DNA of 64,000 nucleotides from Polaromonas sp. UBA5171 (GCA_002413395.1 DHWX01000109.1:54841-118840); one strand, 5' to 3'. Numbered from the stretch's first letter, positions 37,047 to 47,495 are shown. Numbers and translations are program-made. The notes: generated by a model from the sequence alone, not told the origin.

Positions 37047-37676
37047 TTATTGAAGACCGCCGTAGTTTTCCTCGCGAATCACACGCGGCGTGATCTCACG
37101 AGGCTCGATGGTGACTGGCTGGTAGATCACGCGTTTTTGCTCTGGGTCGTAGCGCATTTCCACGTAACCGCTGACTGGGAAATCCTTGCGGAAAGGATGG
37201 CCAATGAAACCGTAGTCGGTCAGGATACGGCGCAAATCGTTATGACCTTCAAAGACGATGCCAAACAGGTCAAACGCCTCGCGCTCAAACCAGTTGGCGG
37301 AGTTCCATAAATCAGTGACCGAATCAACGACCGGGAAATCGTCGTCAGGGCAAAACACCTTGAGCCGCACGCGCTGATTCAGACTGACCGACAGCAGGTG
37401 CGATGCAACACAAAAGCGCAGCCCATCGTATTGGCCGTCTTTATATTCAGAATAATCCACACCGCAAAGGTCAATCAACTGCTCGAATTTACAGCCTGCC
37501 GCATCACGCAATAATGTCGCGGCCACCAGATAATCCACCGCAGCCACGACCACCGTGACTTCACCGAGCGCCACCTGAATGTTTTTCGCCTTGTTCCCAA
37601 GGACTACTGCGATGGTCTCAGCAAGCTGCTGGGCGGTCGCTGGAGATGGAAGAACCAAAGAGAATGTTGGCAGCAT
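37047..37676 (-). CDS. nuoC: NADH-quinone oxidoreductase subunit C
   Basis: 209 residues, the 30-kDa-type subunit. The central block [34 protein letters not shown] is split here for length: [15 protein letters not shown] and [18 protein letters not shown] are both present. It starts at an ATG that shares one base with the nuoB stop (TGATG), so translation is coupled. Confidence 0.95.
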   Translation of the reverse strand: MLPTFSLVLPSPATAQQLAETIAVVLGNKAKNIQVALGEVTVVVAAVDYLVAATLLRDAAGCKFEQLIDLCGVDYSEYKDGQYDGLRFCVASHLLSVSLNQRVRLKVFCPDDDFPVVDSVTDLWNSANWFEREAFDLFGIVFEGHNDLRRILTDYGFIGHPFRKDFPVSGYVEMRYDPEQKRVIYQPVTIEPREITPRVIREENYGGLQ

Positions 37677-38161
37677 CAGACCCTCGCAATCGTGTTGGTG
37701 CGGCGAATTTTTTGCTGCAGCTGGATGATGCCGTACAGCAGCGCTTCAGCGGTGGGCGGACAGCCTGGCACATACACGTCGACCGGCACGATGCGGTCGC
37801 AACCACGAACCACCGAGTAGCTATAGTGGTAATAACCGCCGCCGTTGGCGCATGACCCCATCGACAGCACCCAGCGCGGCTCGGCCATCTGGTCATATAC
37901 CTTGCGAAGGGCCGGAGCCATCTTGTTGCACAACGTGCCCGCCACGACCATCAGATCGGACTGACGCGGGCTGGGACGAAATATCATGCCAAATCGGTCA
38001 ATGTCGTAACGCGACATGCCGGTATGCATCATCTCGATCGCGCAACAGGCGAGACCGAATGTCATGGGCCAAAGCGATCCTGACTTGGCCCAGTTGACCA
38101 CCGAGTCATAGCTCGTGGTCATGAAGCCCTCTTTGAAAACACCTTCAAGCGACATAGCCAT
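37676..38161 (-). CDS. nuoB: NADH-quinone oxidoreductase subunit B
   Basis: 161 residues. The N2 [4Fe-4S] cluster ligands are visible: the tandem cysteines in [12 protein letters not shown] (about 38), the cysteine in [10 protein letters not shown] and the one in [12 protein letters not shown]. It couples the last cluster to quinone reduction. The start may be 38161 or the ATG two codons later (38155). Confidence 0.96.
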   Translation of the reverse strand: MAMSLEGVFKEGFMTTSYDSVVNWAKSGSLWPMTFGLACCAIEMMHTGMSRYDIDRFGMIFRPSPRQSDLMVVAGTLCNKMAPALRKVYDQMAEPRWVLSMGSCANGGGYYHYSYSVVRGCDRIVPVDVYVPGCPPTAEALLYGIIQLQQKIRRTNTIARV

Positions 38162-38203
38162 ACCTTTGTAGCAAAACCTTGGGCTCTTTGCCCAATTTCT
38201 CTC

Positions 38204-38563
38204 TTATTCCCAGTCCAGTGCACCCTTTTTCCACTCATAGACGAAGCCCACGACCAAGATGCTCAGAAAAATCATGACCGACCAAAAACCTGCCGGACCT
38301 ATTTCCTTGAGCGAGACGGCCCACGGAAAAAGAAACGCGATTTCAAGGTCAAAAAGAATAAAGAGGATGGCGACAAGGTAATAGCGCACATCGAATTTCA
38401 TGCGGGCATCTTCGAAGGCCTCGAAGCCGCATTCATAAGGGGAATTTTTTTCACTGTCAGGGCGCACAGGGCCCAACAAACGACCAAGAACCTGGGGTAC
38501 AACCCCAACACCTGCGCCAACCAGAATAAACAGGAGAACGGGAAGGTATTGATCAAGGTTCAT
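38204..38563 (-). CDS. nuoA: NADH-quinone oxidoreductase subunit A
   Basis: 119 residues from the ATG at 38563 ([16 protein letters not shown]), the usual Burkholderiales NuoA start and length. Three membrane helices and the conserved loop [20 protein letters not shown] with its cysteine. It is the first gene of nuoABCDEFGHIJKLMN. The frame is open to 38659, but that extension lies in the AT-rich leader between tRNA-Leu and nuoA and is not family-like. Confidence 0.96.
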   Translation of the reverse strand: MNLDQYLPVLLFILVGAGVGVVPQVLGRLLGPVRPDSEKNSPYECGFEAFEDARMKFDVRYYLVAILFILFDLEIAFLFPWAVSLKEIGPAGFWSVMIFLSILVVGFVYEWKKGALDWE

Positions 38564-38660
38564 GATGAATTTAATAGCTGTCGAGTACGCTTGCGCAGTC
38601 TGTATCAGTTTACCGTTTGAACCGTAAGCACCGCCGAGGACGTTGCTGCCGATTTTCATC

Positions 38661-38745
38661 TGGTGCGGACGGCGAGACTCGAACTCGCACAGCTTTCGCC
38701 ACTACCCCCTCAAGATAGCGTGTCTACCAATTTCACCACGTCCGC
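38661..38745 (-). tRNA. tRNA-Leu, anticodon GAG
   Basis: 85 nt including an encoded CCA. Acceptor stem GCGGACG pairs with CGTCCGC, the anticodon stem CTATC pairs with GGTAG around the loop TTGAGGG (anticodon GAG, reading CUC and CUU), and there is the long variable arm of a class II tRNA and a TPsiC arm with GTTCGAGTC. It sits between secG and nuoA on the same strand, a placement conserved in many proteobacteria. Confidence 0.97.
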
Positions 38746-38862
38746 GATGTTTAACTGTCCGGATGCCATGAGGGAAAACCTTGCGGTTTTTAACTTTCTG
38801 GACATCTTGGAGTTTACCCTGAAATACCCCTGATTCCCGAAGGGGAAGAACGATTCATCAGG

Positions 38863-39279
38863 TTATTTCGTCGGAATTTTGGCAGCACCCGATGCAGCTG
38901 GCGCAGGCACCTCGACGCGGCCAGTTGCTGATGCCGTGGTGCCAGGAATTTGAGCCGCGCCAGAAGCGGCGGATGCGGCTGCACCGGGTACGGGCGCCGT
39001 GACAGCAGCACCTTCCAGCACACTGGAACTGGTGCGCGGTTGCGCGTTACCGAAGTAAGCCAGCAACAAGGTGCAGGCAAAAAACACTGCGGCCAGGATA
39101 CCCGTGGTACGCGACAGGAAGTTGGCGCTACCGCTGGCACCAAACAGGCTACCCGAGCTGCCACTGCCAAACGCCGCCCCCATGTCAGCACCTTTGCCAT
39201 GCTGGACCAGAATCAGGCCAATCATGACCAGCGCCGCAAGCATTTGCACAGCGAGAATAACGGTTAATAAAACGTTCAT
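38863..39279 (-). CDS. secG: Preprotein translocase subunit SecG
   Basis: 138 residues. Two membrane helices (3-25 and 58-75) flank the conserved loop LVQHGKGADMGAAFGSGSSGSLFGASGS. The C-terminal 60 residues are an Ala/Pro/Ser-rich low-complexity tail, common in betaproteobacterial SecG. It works with SecYE in the inner membrane. The 117 bp downstream to the tRNA hold a short stem TTCCC-CTTC-GGGAA but no T-run. Confidence 0.94.
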   Translation of the reverse strand: MNVLLTVILAVQMLAALVMIGLILVQHGKGADMGAAFGSGSSGSLFGASGSANFLSRTTGILAAVFFACTLLLAYFGNAQPRTSSSVLEGAAVTAPVPGAAASAASGAAQIPGTTASATGRVEVPAPAASGAAKIPTK

Positions 39280-39312
39280 GAATACTCCTAATTTATTAGC
39301 GCTATGCGCCTT

Positions 39313-40083
39313 CTATATTTTGGCTGCAGCAATAATTGTCAAAAAATCCTGGGCTTTGAGTGAGGCCCCGCCAATCAGACCACCGTCAATGTCGGGCTGT
39401 GCCAGCAGCGAAGCCGCATTGGCCACATTCATGCTGCCGCCATACAAAATTCTCACCCGTGCGGACTGATCCGTAGCCGCCTTGAGCTGGGCCCGCAAGA
39501 CGAAATGAACAGCCTGGGCTTCGTGCGGCGAAGCTGATTTGCCGGTACCAATGGCCCACACCGGCTCATAGGCCAGCACGATCTCGCTGATGCAGTGTCC
39601 GTGGGCACGAATCACGGCCGCCAACTGGCGCTTGATCACTTCCTCAGTCCGACCCGCTTCGCGTTCGGTCAACGTCTCGCCAATGCAAACAATCGGAGTT
39701 ATGCCAGATGCCAGCGCCGCCCTGGTTTTGTCGGCCACCAACGCATCAGTTTCAAAGTGGTACTGACGCCGCTCGGAATGCCCAACGATCACATAACGGC
39801 AACCCAGTTCCTTGAGCATGGCTGCGCTGACCTCGCCGGTATAGGCACCCGCGGGGTGCGCCGAAACATCCTGCGCGCCCACCTCAAGGTTCGCCAGGCC
39901 GGGTTGTACTGCTTTCAGCGCCTGAACCTGTGCCAGATAGGGTGTGGGCACGCACACGGCAGCATCGCAACGCGCAATGCCGGTCGACGCCCGGTCCAGC
40001 CCCTGACCCAGCGCAAGCAGCAAGGCCTCATTGGCTGCCAGGCTGCCGTTCATCTTCCAGTTTCCTGCAATCAGCTTTTTCAT
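39313..40083 (-). CDS. tpiA: Triosephosphate isomerase
   Basis: 256 residues, full-length TIM barrel. Active-site residues are all present: the lysine in AGNWKMNG, the histidine in VIVGHSERR (about 97), the glutamate in [15 protein letters not shown] (about 170) and the phosphate-binding YGGSMN and GLIGGASL. It interconverts dihydroxyacetone phosphate and glyceraldehyde 3-phosphate in the cytoplasm. It is upstream of secG by 33 bp. Confidence 0.97.
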   Translation of the reverse strand: MKKLIAGNWKMNGSLAANEALLLALGQGLDRASTGIARCDAAVCVPTPYLAQVQALKAVQPGLANLEVGAQDVSAHPAGAYTGEVSAAMLKELGCRYVIVGHSERRQYHFETDALVADKTRAALASGITPIVCIGETLTEREAGRTEEVIKRQLAAVIRAHGHCISEIVLAYEPVWAIGTGKSASPHEAQAVHFVLRAQLKAATDQSARVRILYGGSMNVANAASLLAQPDIDGGLIGGASLKAQDFLTIIAAAKI

Positions 40084-40106
40084 GGTGTCCTCATGTTTCT
40101 TGCCGA

Positions 40107-41093
40107 CTACCAGGTTAAAACGATTTTTCCAACATGCTGGTTGGACTCCATCAACGCGTGCGCCCTGGCCGCATCAGCGGCTGGAAAAGTGCTGTGGATC
40201 ACCGGCTTGATGGCGCCCGTGGCAAGCAGCGGCCAAACCTTTTCCCTCAAGGCTTTCGCAATTGAACTTTTGAACTCCAGCGAGCGCGGTCGCAGGGTCG
40301 AACCCGTAATGCTCAGCCGCTTGCGCAACACCAGACCGGCATTGAACTCCGCCTTCACGCCGCCCTGCACTGCAATGAAGACCAGGCGGCCATCTTCGGC
40401 AAGGCTCTCAATTTCGCGCGCCACATAGCTACCGGCGACCATGTCAAGAATAACATTGACACCCTGGCCGTTCGTCAATTTTTTAACCTCTTCGGCAAAG
40501 TTGCTGGTCCTGTAATTGATCGCATGGTCGGCACCCAATGCCAGGCAAGCCGCGCATTTTTCATCACTACCAGCCGTGACCAACACTGCGGCGCCCAGCG
40601 CTTTGGCCATCTGGATAGCCGTCACGCCAATGCCGCTGGAGCCCCCCTGAATCAACAGCATCTCACCTTTTTGCAGATGTGCCCGTTCAAAGACGTTGCT
40701 CCAGACCGTGAAGAAAGTCTCTGGCAGCGAGGCTGCTTGCATATCGCTCAGGCCCGGCGGCACGGGCAGGCACTGCCCGACGGGTGCCACGCACAATTCG
40801 GCATAGCCGCCGCCAGCCACCAACGCGCAGACGTGGTCGCCGATCCTGAAACCCGCGGCAAGCATTGCCTGCGCGTCACCCGCGACGATTTCACCGGCGA
40901 CTTCGAGGCCCGGAATATCGGATGCGCCAGGCGGCACCGGATAGTTGCCGGTGCGCTGCAGCACGTCAGGCCGGTTCACGCCACTGGCGCTCACGCGGAT
41001 CAGCACTTCACCGATACCCTGGACCGGCACCGGACGCTCGCCCAGACGCAGCACGTCAGGCGCGCCATATGAGGTAATTTCAACGGCTCTCAT
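40107..41093 (-). CDS. NAD(P)H:quinone oxidoreductase, PIG3/QOR branch of the zinc-less MDR family
   Basis: 328 residues. The N-terminal GroES-like domain contains [22 protein letters not shown] sequence ([14 protein letters not shown] region) and PGLEVAGEI; the Rossmann motif is [19 protein letters not shown] (about 150). The catalytic zinc ligands of alcohol dehydrogenases are absent, as in quinone oxidoreductases. The true acceptor may be a quinone or an enone. It lies 23 bp upstream of tpiA, so it probably shares a transcript with tpiA and secG. Confidence 0.9.
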   Translation of the reverse strand: MRAVEITSYGAPDVLRLGERPVPVQGIGEVLIRVSASGVNRPDVLQRTGNYPVPPGASDIPGLEVAGEIVAGDAQAMLAAGFRIGDHVCALVAGGGYAELCVAPVGQCLPVPPGLSDMQAASLPETFFTVWSNVFERAHLQKGEMLLIQGGSSGIGVTAIQMAKALGAAVLVTAGSDEKCAACLALGADHAINYRTSNFAEEVKKLTNGQGVNVILDMVAGSYVAREIESLAEDGRLVFIAVQGGVKAEFNAGLVLRKRLSITGSTLRPRSLEFKSSIAKALREKVWPLLATGAIKPVIHSTFPAADAARAHALMESNQHVGKIVLTW

Positions 41094-41170
41094 AAATCCC
41101 CAGCTTGTTTGTGCGGCTCGCCCCCCCGACCAAGGGGAACAGGGAGCTGCGAAATCAATAGCAGAGCGGT

Positions 41171-43288
41171 TTAACCGTGATCCTGATTTTGGACAGGACG
41201 GTCGAGCAGCGCTTTCATGGACAGCTTGACACGACCTTTTTCGTCGGTTTCCAGAACCTTGACCCTGACGATCTGGCCTTCAGTCAGGTAATCGCTGACC
41301 CGCTCGACGCGTTCATGGGCAATCTGGCTGATATGCAGCAGGCCATCCTTGCCGGGCAACAGGTTGACCAGTGCGCCGAAGTCCAGAATCTTGGTGACCG
41401 GGCCTTCATACACCTTGCCAATTTCAACTTCGGCGGTGATCTCGGCGATGCGTCGTTTGGCCTCGTCAGCCTTGGCGCTGTCATTCGAGGCGATGGTGAT
41501 CGTGCCATCTTCCTCGATGTTGATTTGCGTGCCAGTTTCTTCAGTCAGCGCGCGAATCACGGCACCGCCCTTGCCGATCACGTCACGGATCTTCTCGGGG
41601 TTGATCTTCATTACATACAGACGCGGCGCAAAGTCAGACACTTCGGCCTTGGCTCCGCCCATGGCTTCCTGCATCTTGCCCAGGATGTGCATGCGGGCTT
41701 CCTTGGCCTGCGCCAAAGCGACCTGCATGATTTCCTTGGTGATGCCCTGAATCTTGATGTCCATCTGCAGCGCCGTGATGCCGTTGGTGGTGCCGGCTAC
41801 CTTGAAGTCCATGTCACCCAGATGATCTTCGTCTCCCAGGATGTCGGTCAACACCGCAAAGCGGTTGTCTTCCTTGATCAGGCCCATGGCAATACCGGCC
41901 ACGTGCGCTTTCATGGGCACGCCAGCGTCCATCAGCGACAGGCAGCCACCGCACACCGACGCCATCGACGACGAGCCGTTGGATTCGGTAATCTCGGACA
42001 CCACGCGCATGGTGTAAGGGAACTCTTCCTTGGTAGGCAGACATGCCACCAGGGCACGTTTGGCCAGGCGGCCGTGGCCGATTTCGCGACGCTTGGGCGT
42101 GCCGACGCGGCCGGTTTCACCGGTGGCGAAGGGAGGCATGTTGTAGTGCAGCATGAAGCGGTCTTCATAGTCGCCCGACAAGGCGTCAATGCGCTGCGCA
42201 TCGCGCTCGGTGCCCAGGGTGGTGACCACCAACGCCTGGGTTTCACCACGGGTGAACAGGGCCGAACCGTGGGTGCGCGGCAGCACGCTGTTGCGAATTT
42301 CGATGGCGCGCACGGTGCGGGTGTCGCGGCCGTCAATGCGGGGCTCGCCGGCCAGAATCTGGCCGCGAACAATCTTCGCTTCGATGTCGAACAACATGCC
42401 TTCGACGGCAACGCTGTCAAATTCAACGCCCTCAGCCTTCAGGCCCTTCATCACCCATGTGTAGGTTTCGCGGGTGGCGTGGGTGCGCGCCTGTTTGTTG
42501 CGTATCTGGTAGGCGGCGGCCAGTTTCTCTTCGGCAAGGGCAACCACTTTGGCGATCAACACCTCGTCCTTGGCCGGCGCTTTCCAGTCCCACACGGGCT
42601 TGCCAGCGTCACGCACCAGTTCATGGATGGCGTTGATGGCAATATTTCCCTGCTCATGGCCAAACACCACGGCACCAAGCATGATTTCTTCTGACAGTTG
42701 CTTGGCCTCGGACTCCACCATCAACACGGCGGCTTCGGTCCCCGCCACGACCAGGTCCAGGACCGAATCCTTGCGCACGGTCTGACCGGGGTTGAGTACA
42801 TATTCACCGTTGACGTAGCCGACGCGGGCTGCGCCAATCGGGCCGTTGAACGGCACACCGCTCACAGACAGCGCAGCGCTCACAGCAATCAAAGCGGCGA
42901 TGTCAGCATCCACTTCAGGGTTGAGGGACAGTGTGTGAACCACCACATGCACTTCATTGAAGAAGCCTTCAGGGAACAGGGGACGGATCGGGCGGTCGAT
43001 CAGGCGGCTGGTCAGCGTCTCAAACTCGCTGGGACGGCCTTCACGCTTGAAGAAGCTGCCGGGAATTTTGCCGGCGGCGTAAGTCTTCTCAAGGTAGTCA
43101 ACCGTCAAGGGAAAGAAGTCCTGGCCGGCCTTGCCTTCGGTCTTGGCAACCACGGTCGCCAGCACCACGGTGCCGTCCATGTCCAGCAGCACAGCGCCAG
43201 TGGACTGGCGGGCAATTTCGCCGGTTTCCATGGTGACCGTATTCTGGCCCCATTGGAACGTCTTGGTAACTTTATTGAAAATGCTCAT
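41171..43288 (-). CDS. pnp: Polyribonucleotide nucleotidyltransferase (PNPase)
   Basis: 705 residues from the ATG at 43288 ([14 protein letters not shown]). Two RNase PH-like domains (1-230 and 310-550, with [16 protein letters not shown] and the acidic catalytic [18 protein letters not shown]), a KH domain ([15 protein letters not shown]) and a C-terminal S1 domain ([18 protein letters not shown]). It degrades RNA 3' to 5' using phosphate. Its leader carries a long inverted repeat and it follows rpsO, so autoregulation as in E. coli is likely. Confidence 0.97.
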   Translation of the reverse strand: MSIFNKVTKTFQWGQNTVTMETGEIARQSTGAVLLDMDGTVVLATVVAKTEGKAGQDFFPLTVDYLEKTYAAGKIPGSFFKREGRPSEFETLTSRLIDRPIRPLFPEGFFNEVHVVVHTLSLNPEVDADIAALIAVSAALSVSGVPFNGPIGAARVGYVNGEYVLNPGQTVRKDSVLDLVVAGTEAAVLMVESEAKQLSEEIMLGAVVFGHEQGNIAINAIHELVRDAGKPVWDWKAPAKDEVLIAKVVALAEEKLAAAYQIRNKQARTHATRETYTWVMKGLKAEGVEFDSVAVEGMLFDIEAKIVRGQILAGEPRIDGRDTRTVRAIEIRNSVLPRTHGSALFTRGETQALVVTTLGTERDAQRIDALSGDYEDRFMLHYNMPPFATGETGRVGTPKRREIGHGRLAKRALVACLPTKEEFPYTMRVVSEITESNGSSSMASVCGGCLSLMDAGVPMKAHVAGIAMGLIKEDNRFAVLTDILGDEDHLGDMDFKVAGTTNGITALQMDIKIQGITKEIMQVALAQAKEARMHILGKMQEAMGGAKAEVSDFAPRLYVMKINPEKIRDVIGKGGAVIRALTEETGTQINIEEDGTITIASNDSAKADEAKRRIAEITAEVEIGKVYEGPVTKILDFGALVNLLPGKDGLLHISQIAHERVERVSDYLTEGQIVRVKVLETDEKGRVKLSMKALLDRPVQNQDHG

Positions 43289-43361
43289 GTTTTTCTCCAG
43301 TGGATGGGGTGCATAAGGCCGCACCTGATGCCCGGAGCGGGGGACAAACCGAACACGATGC

Positions 43362-43415
43362 CATTCCACAAAACACCGCAAAGCACAGAACCTTGAGGAT
43401 TTTTCTTGTGGAATG
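43362..43415 (-). promoter_or_regulatory. Inverted repeat in the pnp leader, possible RNase III/PNPase control stem
   Basis: Perfect 10-bp arms CATTCCACAA (43362-43371) and TTGTGGAATG (43406-43415), 34 bp apart, lie about 75 nt upstream of the pnp ATG in the transcribed rpsO-pnp interval. In E. coli, pnp mRNA is controlled by a leader stem cut by RNase III. A second small stem, ATGCC-GGA-GGCAT, lies at 43460-43472. The role here is inference. Confidence 0.4.
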
Positions 43416-43498
43416 ACACAGCGCGTGCTCTTTTGCCTTGCTCCGAAGTTAACTCAGTGATGCCGGAGGCATTTTTGAAATTTCGTACATTTTTAAGT

Positions 43499-43532
43499 AA
43501 AAAACGCCTGAGCTAGTGAACTAACTCAGGCG
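43499..43532 (-). terminator. Intrinsic terminator after rpsO
   Basis: On the minus strand a 12-bp stem (one G-U pair) CGCCTGAGTTAG / CTAGCTCAGGCG with loop TTCA is followed by TTTTTTA. It starts about 20 bp after the rpsO stop. Read-through would continue into pnp. Confidence 0.85.
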
Positions 43533-43552
43533 CTCTCAAGTCGTTTTACCGC

Positions 43553-43819
43553 CTATTTACGCAGGCCAAGCTTGGCAATCAGCGCAACATAACGGGCCGC
43601 ATCTTTAGACTTCAGATAGTCCAGCAACTTGCGGCGTCGGCTCACCATGCGCAGCAGGCCGCGGCGACCATGGTGATCCTTGGCATGAGTTTTGAAATGG
43701 GGCATCAGCTCATTGATGCGGCCGGTCAGCAGTGCCACCTGAACTTCAGGGCTGCCAGTGTCATTGGCGGCGCGCGCATTGTCCTTGACAATCCCGGCCT
43801 TGATTGATTTCTCGATCAT
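43553..43819 (-). CDS. rpsO: 30S ribosomal protein S15
   Basis: 88 residues from the ATG at 43819 ([14 protein letters not shown]), with AGAGGA five bases upstream. It matches S15 along its length: [48 protein letters not shown]. It binds 16S rRNA early in 30S assembly. It has its own promoter overlapping the end of the aminotransferase gene, a hairpin just before its ribosome binding site, and a terminator before pnp. Confidence 0.98.
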   Translation of the reverse strand: MIEKSIKAGIVKDNARAANDTGSPEVQVALLTGRINELMPHFKTHAKDHHGRRGLLRMVSRRRKLLDYLKSKDAARYVALIAKLGLRK

Positions 43820-43830
43820 GATTTTCCTCT

Positions 43831-43845
43831 TGCGGCAATGCCGCA
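43831..43845 (-). promoter_or_regulatory. Hairpin next to the rpsO ribosome binding site
   Basis: TGCGGC-ATT-GCCGCA, with 6-bp perfect arms and a 3-nt loop, ends one base before the Shine-Dalgarno sequence AGAGGA of rpsO. S15 is known to repress its own translation by binding structured leaders in several bacterial groups, so this is a candidate element. The full fold was not computed. Confidence 0.4.
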
Positions 43846-43930
43846 CTTGCGAGCGAAGCAGTGTTCCCCCTATTGGGACTTGACCGCTTTCGTCGTGATT
43901 TGCCTGGCGCTGGGCCTAGCAAAGCATGAA

Positions 43931-43936
43931 ATTATA
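43931..43936 (-). promoter_or_regulatory. Candidate -10 element of the rpsO promoter
   Basis: A perfect TATAAT on the minus strand overlaps the stop codon of the aminotransferase gene, about 112 bp before the rpsO ATG. I see no good -35 hexamer at 16-18 bp. The predicted start is near 43924. Confidence 0.45.
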
Positions 43937-45119
43937 GCGCAAGCCAGCGTTCCAGGCGCTCCACGCCCAGCCCCAGCCTGGCGACGTCCTGGCTGGCAAA
44001 ACACCAGCGCAGCCAGCCTTGGGCCGCGGGCGCCGGATCGACCATGAACGCATTGCCTGGTGCCAGGCCCAGTCCCGCCTCAACCACCAGTCGCTTGGCC
44101 GTTTCAAAAGAGTCACCAAAGCGCGCCTGGTCTTGCAGTCTGAAAAAAGCGTACATCCCGCCCCTGGCGGGCGCCACCTGCACGCCAGGAACGGCCTGCA
44201 ACAGGGGTATCAGGGTATCGCGACAGGTTTTCAGGTGATTCACAACACGAGGCGTGACGTCATCCGTGTGCTCAATCGCTACCCACCCGGCACGCTGCAC
44301 AAACACCGGCGCGCACGAAGTATTGAACTCAATCAGCTTGCCCATGTGCCGGGTCATTGTCGGTGGCATGACCAGCCAGCCCAGGCGCCAACCCGTCATG
44401 AGAAAGCTCTTTGAAAAGCTGTGGGCAACGATCAACCGGTCCAGCGGATCTGCAATATCAAGAAAACTCGGGGCGCATCCGTTTGGCGAGGTCTCAAAAT
44501 ACAGGCGTTCGTACACTTCGTCAGCCAGAACCCAGGTGCCCGTGCGTCGGCAATGCGCCAGCATGATTTCCTGCTCGGCTTGCGTCAGCGTCCAGCCGGT
44601 CGGATTGTTTGGCGAATTGACAATCAACAGCCGGGTCTTGGGCGTGACCGCATCCAGCAGTTCGTCCATGTCGAGCTGCCACTGTCCGGCCGCAAGCCTG
44701 AGGCTCACGCATCGCACCACTGCGCCCATGATGGCCGGTTGCGCGGTCAGATTCGGCCAGACCGGCGTCACCACCACCACCTCGTCGCCCGCGTCCACCA
44801 GCGCCTGCACCGCCAGCATCAAGGCGTTCACTCCGCCCGACGTGACCGCCACGCGCTCGGCACCGATGGTTGCTGCGCCCGAACGGCGCAGCGCCGTGGC
44901 ATAGCGCGCAATGGCGTCCCGCAACTCGGGCAGGCCGAGGTTGTGGGCATAGAAAGTTTCGCCCTGCTGCAACGAAGCGGCGGCGGCATCGCGGATAAAG
45001 GCCGGAGTGACCTCATCACTCTCGCCAAACCAGAACTTGAGCACATCGCTGCGCCCGATGCCCGCATTGGCCACCTGGCGGATCATCGATTCTTCCAGGT
45101 TTAAAACGGCTTGTCTCAT
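43932..45119 (-). CDS. Pyridoxal-phosphate aminotransferase, class I/II (aspartate aminotransferase fold)
   Basis: 395 residues from the ATG at 45119, with GAAGGG about ten bases upstream. Family blocks: YAHNLGLPELRDAIARY, SPNNPTGWTLTQAE (cofactor-binding Asn), LADEVYERLYF and the Schiff-base lysine in AHSFSKSFLMTGWRLGW (about 240). The start MRQAVLNLEESMIRQVANAG is typical of a group of aspartate-aminotransferase-like enzymes of uncertain substrate. It is the gene after the binding-protein gene on the same strand, with 33 bp between. Confidence 0.9.
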   Translation of the reverse strand: MRQAVLNLEESMIRQVANAGIGRSDVLKFWFGESDEVTPAFIRDAAAASLQQGETFYAHNLGLPELRDAIARYATALRRSGAATIGAERVAVTSGGVNALMLAVQALVDAGDEVVVVTPVWPNLTAQPAIMGAVVRCVSLRLAAGQWQLDMDELLDAVTPKTRLLIVNSPNNPTGWTLTQAEQEIMLAHCRRTGTWVLADEVYERLYFETSPNGCAPSFLDIADPLDRLIVAHSFSKSFLMTGWRLGWLVMPPTMTRHMGKLIEFNTSCAPVFVQRAGWVAIEHTDDVTPRVVNHLKTCRDTLIPLLQAVPGVQVAPARGGMYAFFRLQDQARFGDSFETAKRLVVEAGLGLAPGNAFMVDPAPAAQGWLRWCFASQDVARLGLGVERLERWLAL

Positions 45120-45152
45120 GCACACCCTTCAATCTGCCTGGTTTCGTATCGT

Positions 45153-46427
45153 TTAGGGCCGCACCATCTTGCAGCTGTGCGGTTGCTCGGCACGTTCCAG
45201 CGCAATCGTCTTGATCACGCGAAAGCCGTAGCCCGAACCTTCCACGTCAAACTGCACACCGGGCGCGCCCTGCCGTTCCATCACCGCCACCATCAGCGGC
45301 TGCTGGAACTGGTGATCGGCAGCACGCATCGCACCGTGATGACCGGAAAAAGTAAGCGCCGCATGCTCCAGTTGCGCGGCAACAGCACCCGACTCTGTCG
45401 TTCCCGCCTTCTCGATACTTTGAGCCAGAGCCTCGATCATCAATTGCATGCGCATATGCACGTAGTCGTCCTGCGGTTTGGGAAAACGCTGGCGAAAGGA
45501 CTGATAGAAGGCCGCCGAGCGCGCATCTGGCGCGTTGGGGAACCATTCGGCCACGGCGATCACCTTGCCCACACCAGCCTCTCCCAACGCACCCGGCACT
45601 CCCAGCGCATTGCCATAAAACGTATAGAACTTGCCTTCGTAGCCCACTTCTTTCGCCGCCTTGATGAGCAGCGTCAAATCGTTGCCCCAGTTACCCGTGA
45701 GCACCGCCTGCGCCCCGCTGGCCTTGATCTTGGCGGCATAGGGGATGAAATCTTTCACGCGCCCAACCGGGTGCAGCTCGTCGCCCACGATCTGCACGTC
45801 AGGGCGCTGCAAGCCAATCTGCTTGCGCGCCTCCCGCAGCACCGCTTGGCCAAAACTGTAATCCTGGCCAATCAGGTACACACGCTTGAGCGTCTTGTCA
45901 TCCTTGAGCACGCCCATCAAGGCGGCCATGCGCATGTCGGCATGGGCGTCAAAACGGAAATGCCAATAGCTGCACTTTTCATTCGTCAGGATGGGATCAA
46001 CCGCCGCATAATTCAGAAACAGCACGCGCTTGTCCGGCTCACGCTCGTTGTGCTTGTTGATGGCATCAATCAACGTCGCTGCAACGGCCGATGAATTGCC
46101 TTGTGCAATGATGCGCACACCATCATCAATGGCGGAACGCAAGGCCGCCAGCGCTTCCTCATTCTGGCCCTTGCTGTCATAGCGTTCAATCAGAAGATTG
46201 CGCGGACCGCTGGCGAACTTGACGCCGCCGCGCGCATTAACCCGCTCAGTGGCCCACACGAGGTTGCGAAATACCGCTTCACCCGTGTTGGCAAACGGCC
46301 CGGACAGACTTTCGATGAGCGCGATGCGAATCGGTGGCCGGGCTGGCTGGGCACCCGGTTGCGCCGCAGCGGCCAGCGACGCGCCCAGAAACAGGGACAC
46401 GAGCAGGTATTTAAAAAACTTTGGCAT
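45153..46427 (-). CDS. Periplasmic substrate-binding protein, branched-chain amino acid (LivJ-like) type
   Basis: 424 residues from the ATG at 46427. The signal peptide is KFFKYLLVSLFLGASLAAAAQ. The mature part is a type I periplasmic binding protein: PIRIALIESLSGPFANTGEA, RVNARGGV and IIAQGNSSAVAATLIDAINKHN are characteristic. The ligand could be an amino acid, urea or an amide. No permease or ATPase genes lie nearby, so it is either an orphan or works with a distant transporter. Confidence 0.88.
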   Translation of the reverse strand: MPKFFKYLLVSLFLGASLAAAAQPGAQPARPPIRIALIESLSGPFANTGEAVFRNLVWATERVNARGGVKFASGPRNLLIERYDSKGQNEEALAALRSAIDDGVRIIAQGNSSAVAATLIDAINKHNEREPDKRVLFLNYAAVDPILTNEKCSYWHFRFDAHADMRMAALMGVLKDDKTLKRVYLIGQDYSFGQAVLREARKQIGLQRPDVQIVGDELHPVGRVKDFIPYAAKIKASGAQAVLTGNWGNDLTLLIKAAKEVGYEGKFYTFYGNALGVPGALGEAGVGKVIAVAEWFPNAPDARSAAFYQSFRQRFPKPQDDYVHMRMQLMIEALAQSIEKAGTTESGAVAAQLEHAALTFSGHHGAMRAADHQFQQPLMVAVMERQGAPGVQFDVEGSGYGFRVIKTIALERAEQPHSCKMVRP

Positions 46428-46448
46428 AAAAAAATGCATCCTTCTTGT

Positions 46449-47495
46449 TCAGTTTGAATTCATCGGCTGCAGTGCTGCCAGACTCCAGCGCGGCTTCACG
46501 TCAAACGTGTAGCCATGCGGCAAGGTTTCCAGCCCTCCCTGCAGGCGCATGCCAGCAGCCAGCGCAATCATGGCGCCATTGTCAGTACAAAAATCAAGTT
46601 CCGGATAATGCACCCGGATACCGCGCTGCTGGCAGGCTGCGTTGAGTTGGCTGCGCAGCAAGGCGTTGGCACCCACACCGCCGGCCACCACCAGCCGCTT
46701 CAGACCGGTTTGCATCATTGCGCCAAGCGATTTTTTAACCAGTACTTCCACGATGGCCGCCTGAGTTGAAGCGGCCAGGTCGGCCTTGCGGCTTTCCAGC
46801 CCAGGCCCGAGTTTTTTGGCTTGTGTCAGCACCGCCGTTTTCAGACCGGCAAAGGAAAAATCCAGATTGCCGCTGTGCAACAGCGGCCGGGGCAATTTGA
46901 ACGCCGTGCCATCCCCTTGCAACGCAAGCCTGGAAAGATGCGGCCCGCCAGGATACGGCAAGCCCATCAACTTGGCCGACTTGTCAAACGCTTCACCCGC
47001 AGCATCATCAATCGATTCGCCGAGCAACTGGTAATGGCCAACTCGGTCCACCCGCATCAGCTGTGTATGCCCGCCCGAGACCAGCAGGGCCACAAACGGA
47101 AACTCCGGCGGATCAGCACTCAGAAATGGCGAAAGCAAATGCCCTTCCAGATGGTGCACGCCCATCACTGGCTTAACCAGCGCAGCGGCCAGCGAGCAGG
47201 CCACGCCAGCGCCCACCAGCAGCGCACCCGCCAAGCCAGGCCCGCGCGTGTAGGCGATCACATCCACCTGCGCCAAAGAGTGCTGCGCCTGCGCCATGAC
47301 TTCACGCGTCAGGGGCAAGACGCGCCGGATATGGTCGCGGCTGGCCAACTCCGGCACCACGCCGCCGTAGGCCTGGTGCATGTCAATCTGGCTGTACAAC
47401 GCGTGCGACAGCAGGCGCGGCACCTCTTGCCCGACAGTATCCACAAGGGCCACGCCGGTTTCATCACAACTCGATTCAATTCCCAGTACAAGCAT
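46449..47495 (-). CDS. tsaD: tRNA N6-adenosine threonylcarbamoyltransferase TsaD
   Basis: 348 residues from the ATG at 47495 ([19 protein letters not shown]). ASKHA fold; the metal-binding histidines are in [13 protein letters not shown] (about 110), and [11 protein letters not shown] and the C-terminal [11 protein letters not shown] are intact. It transfers the threonylcarbamoyl group to A37 of ANN-decoding tRNAs with TsaB and TsaE. It is divergent from nasT, 77 bp apart. Confidence 0.97.
   Translation of the reverse strand: MLVLGIESSCDETGVALVDTVGQEVPRLLSHALYSQIDMHQAYGGVVPELASRDHIRRVLPLTREVMAQAQHSLAQVDVIAYTRGPGLAGALLVGAGVACSLAAALVKPVMGVHHLEGHLLSPFLSADPPEFPFVALLVSGGHTQLMRVDRVGHYQLLGESIDDAAGEAFDKSAKLMGLPYPGGPHLSRLALQGDGTAFKLPRPLLHSGNLDFSFAGLKTAVLTQAKKLGPGLESRKADLAASTQAAIVEVLVKKSLGAMMQTGLKRLVVAGGVGANALLRSQLNAACQQRGIRVHYPELDFCTDNGAMIALAAGMRLQGGLETLPHGYTFDVKPRWSLAALQPMNSN

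Noticed and set aside
38564..38610. Third copy of the AT-rich dispersed repeat between nuoA and tRNA-Leu
   Set aside because: Only the first part (AATTTAATAGCTGT) matches; the GGCC end is missing, so similarity may be chance.
41177..42694. 505-codon plus-strand ORF opposite pnp
   Set aside because: Shadow of PNPase; composition is His/Gln/Gly-rich without domains.
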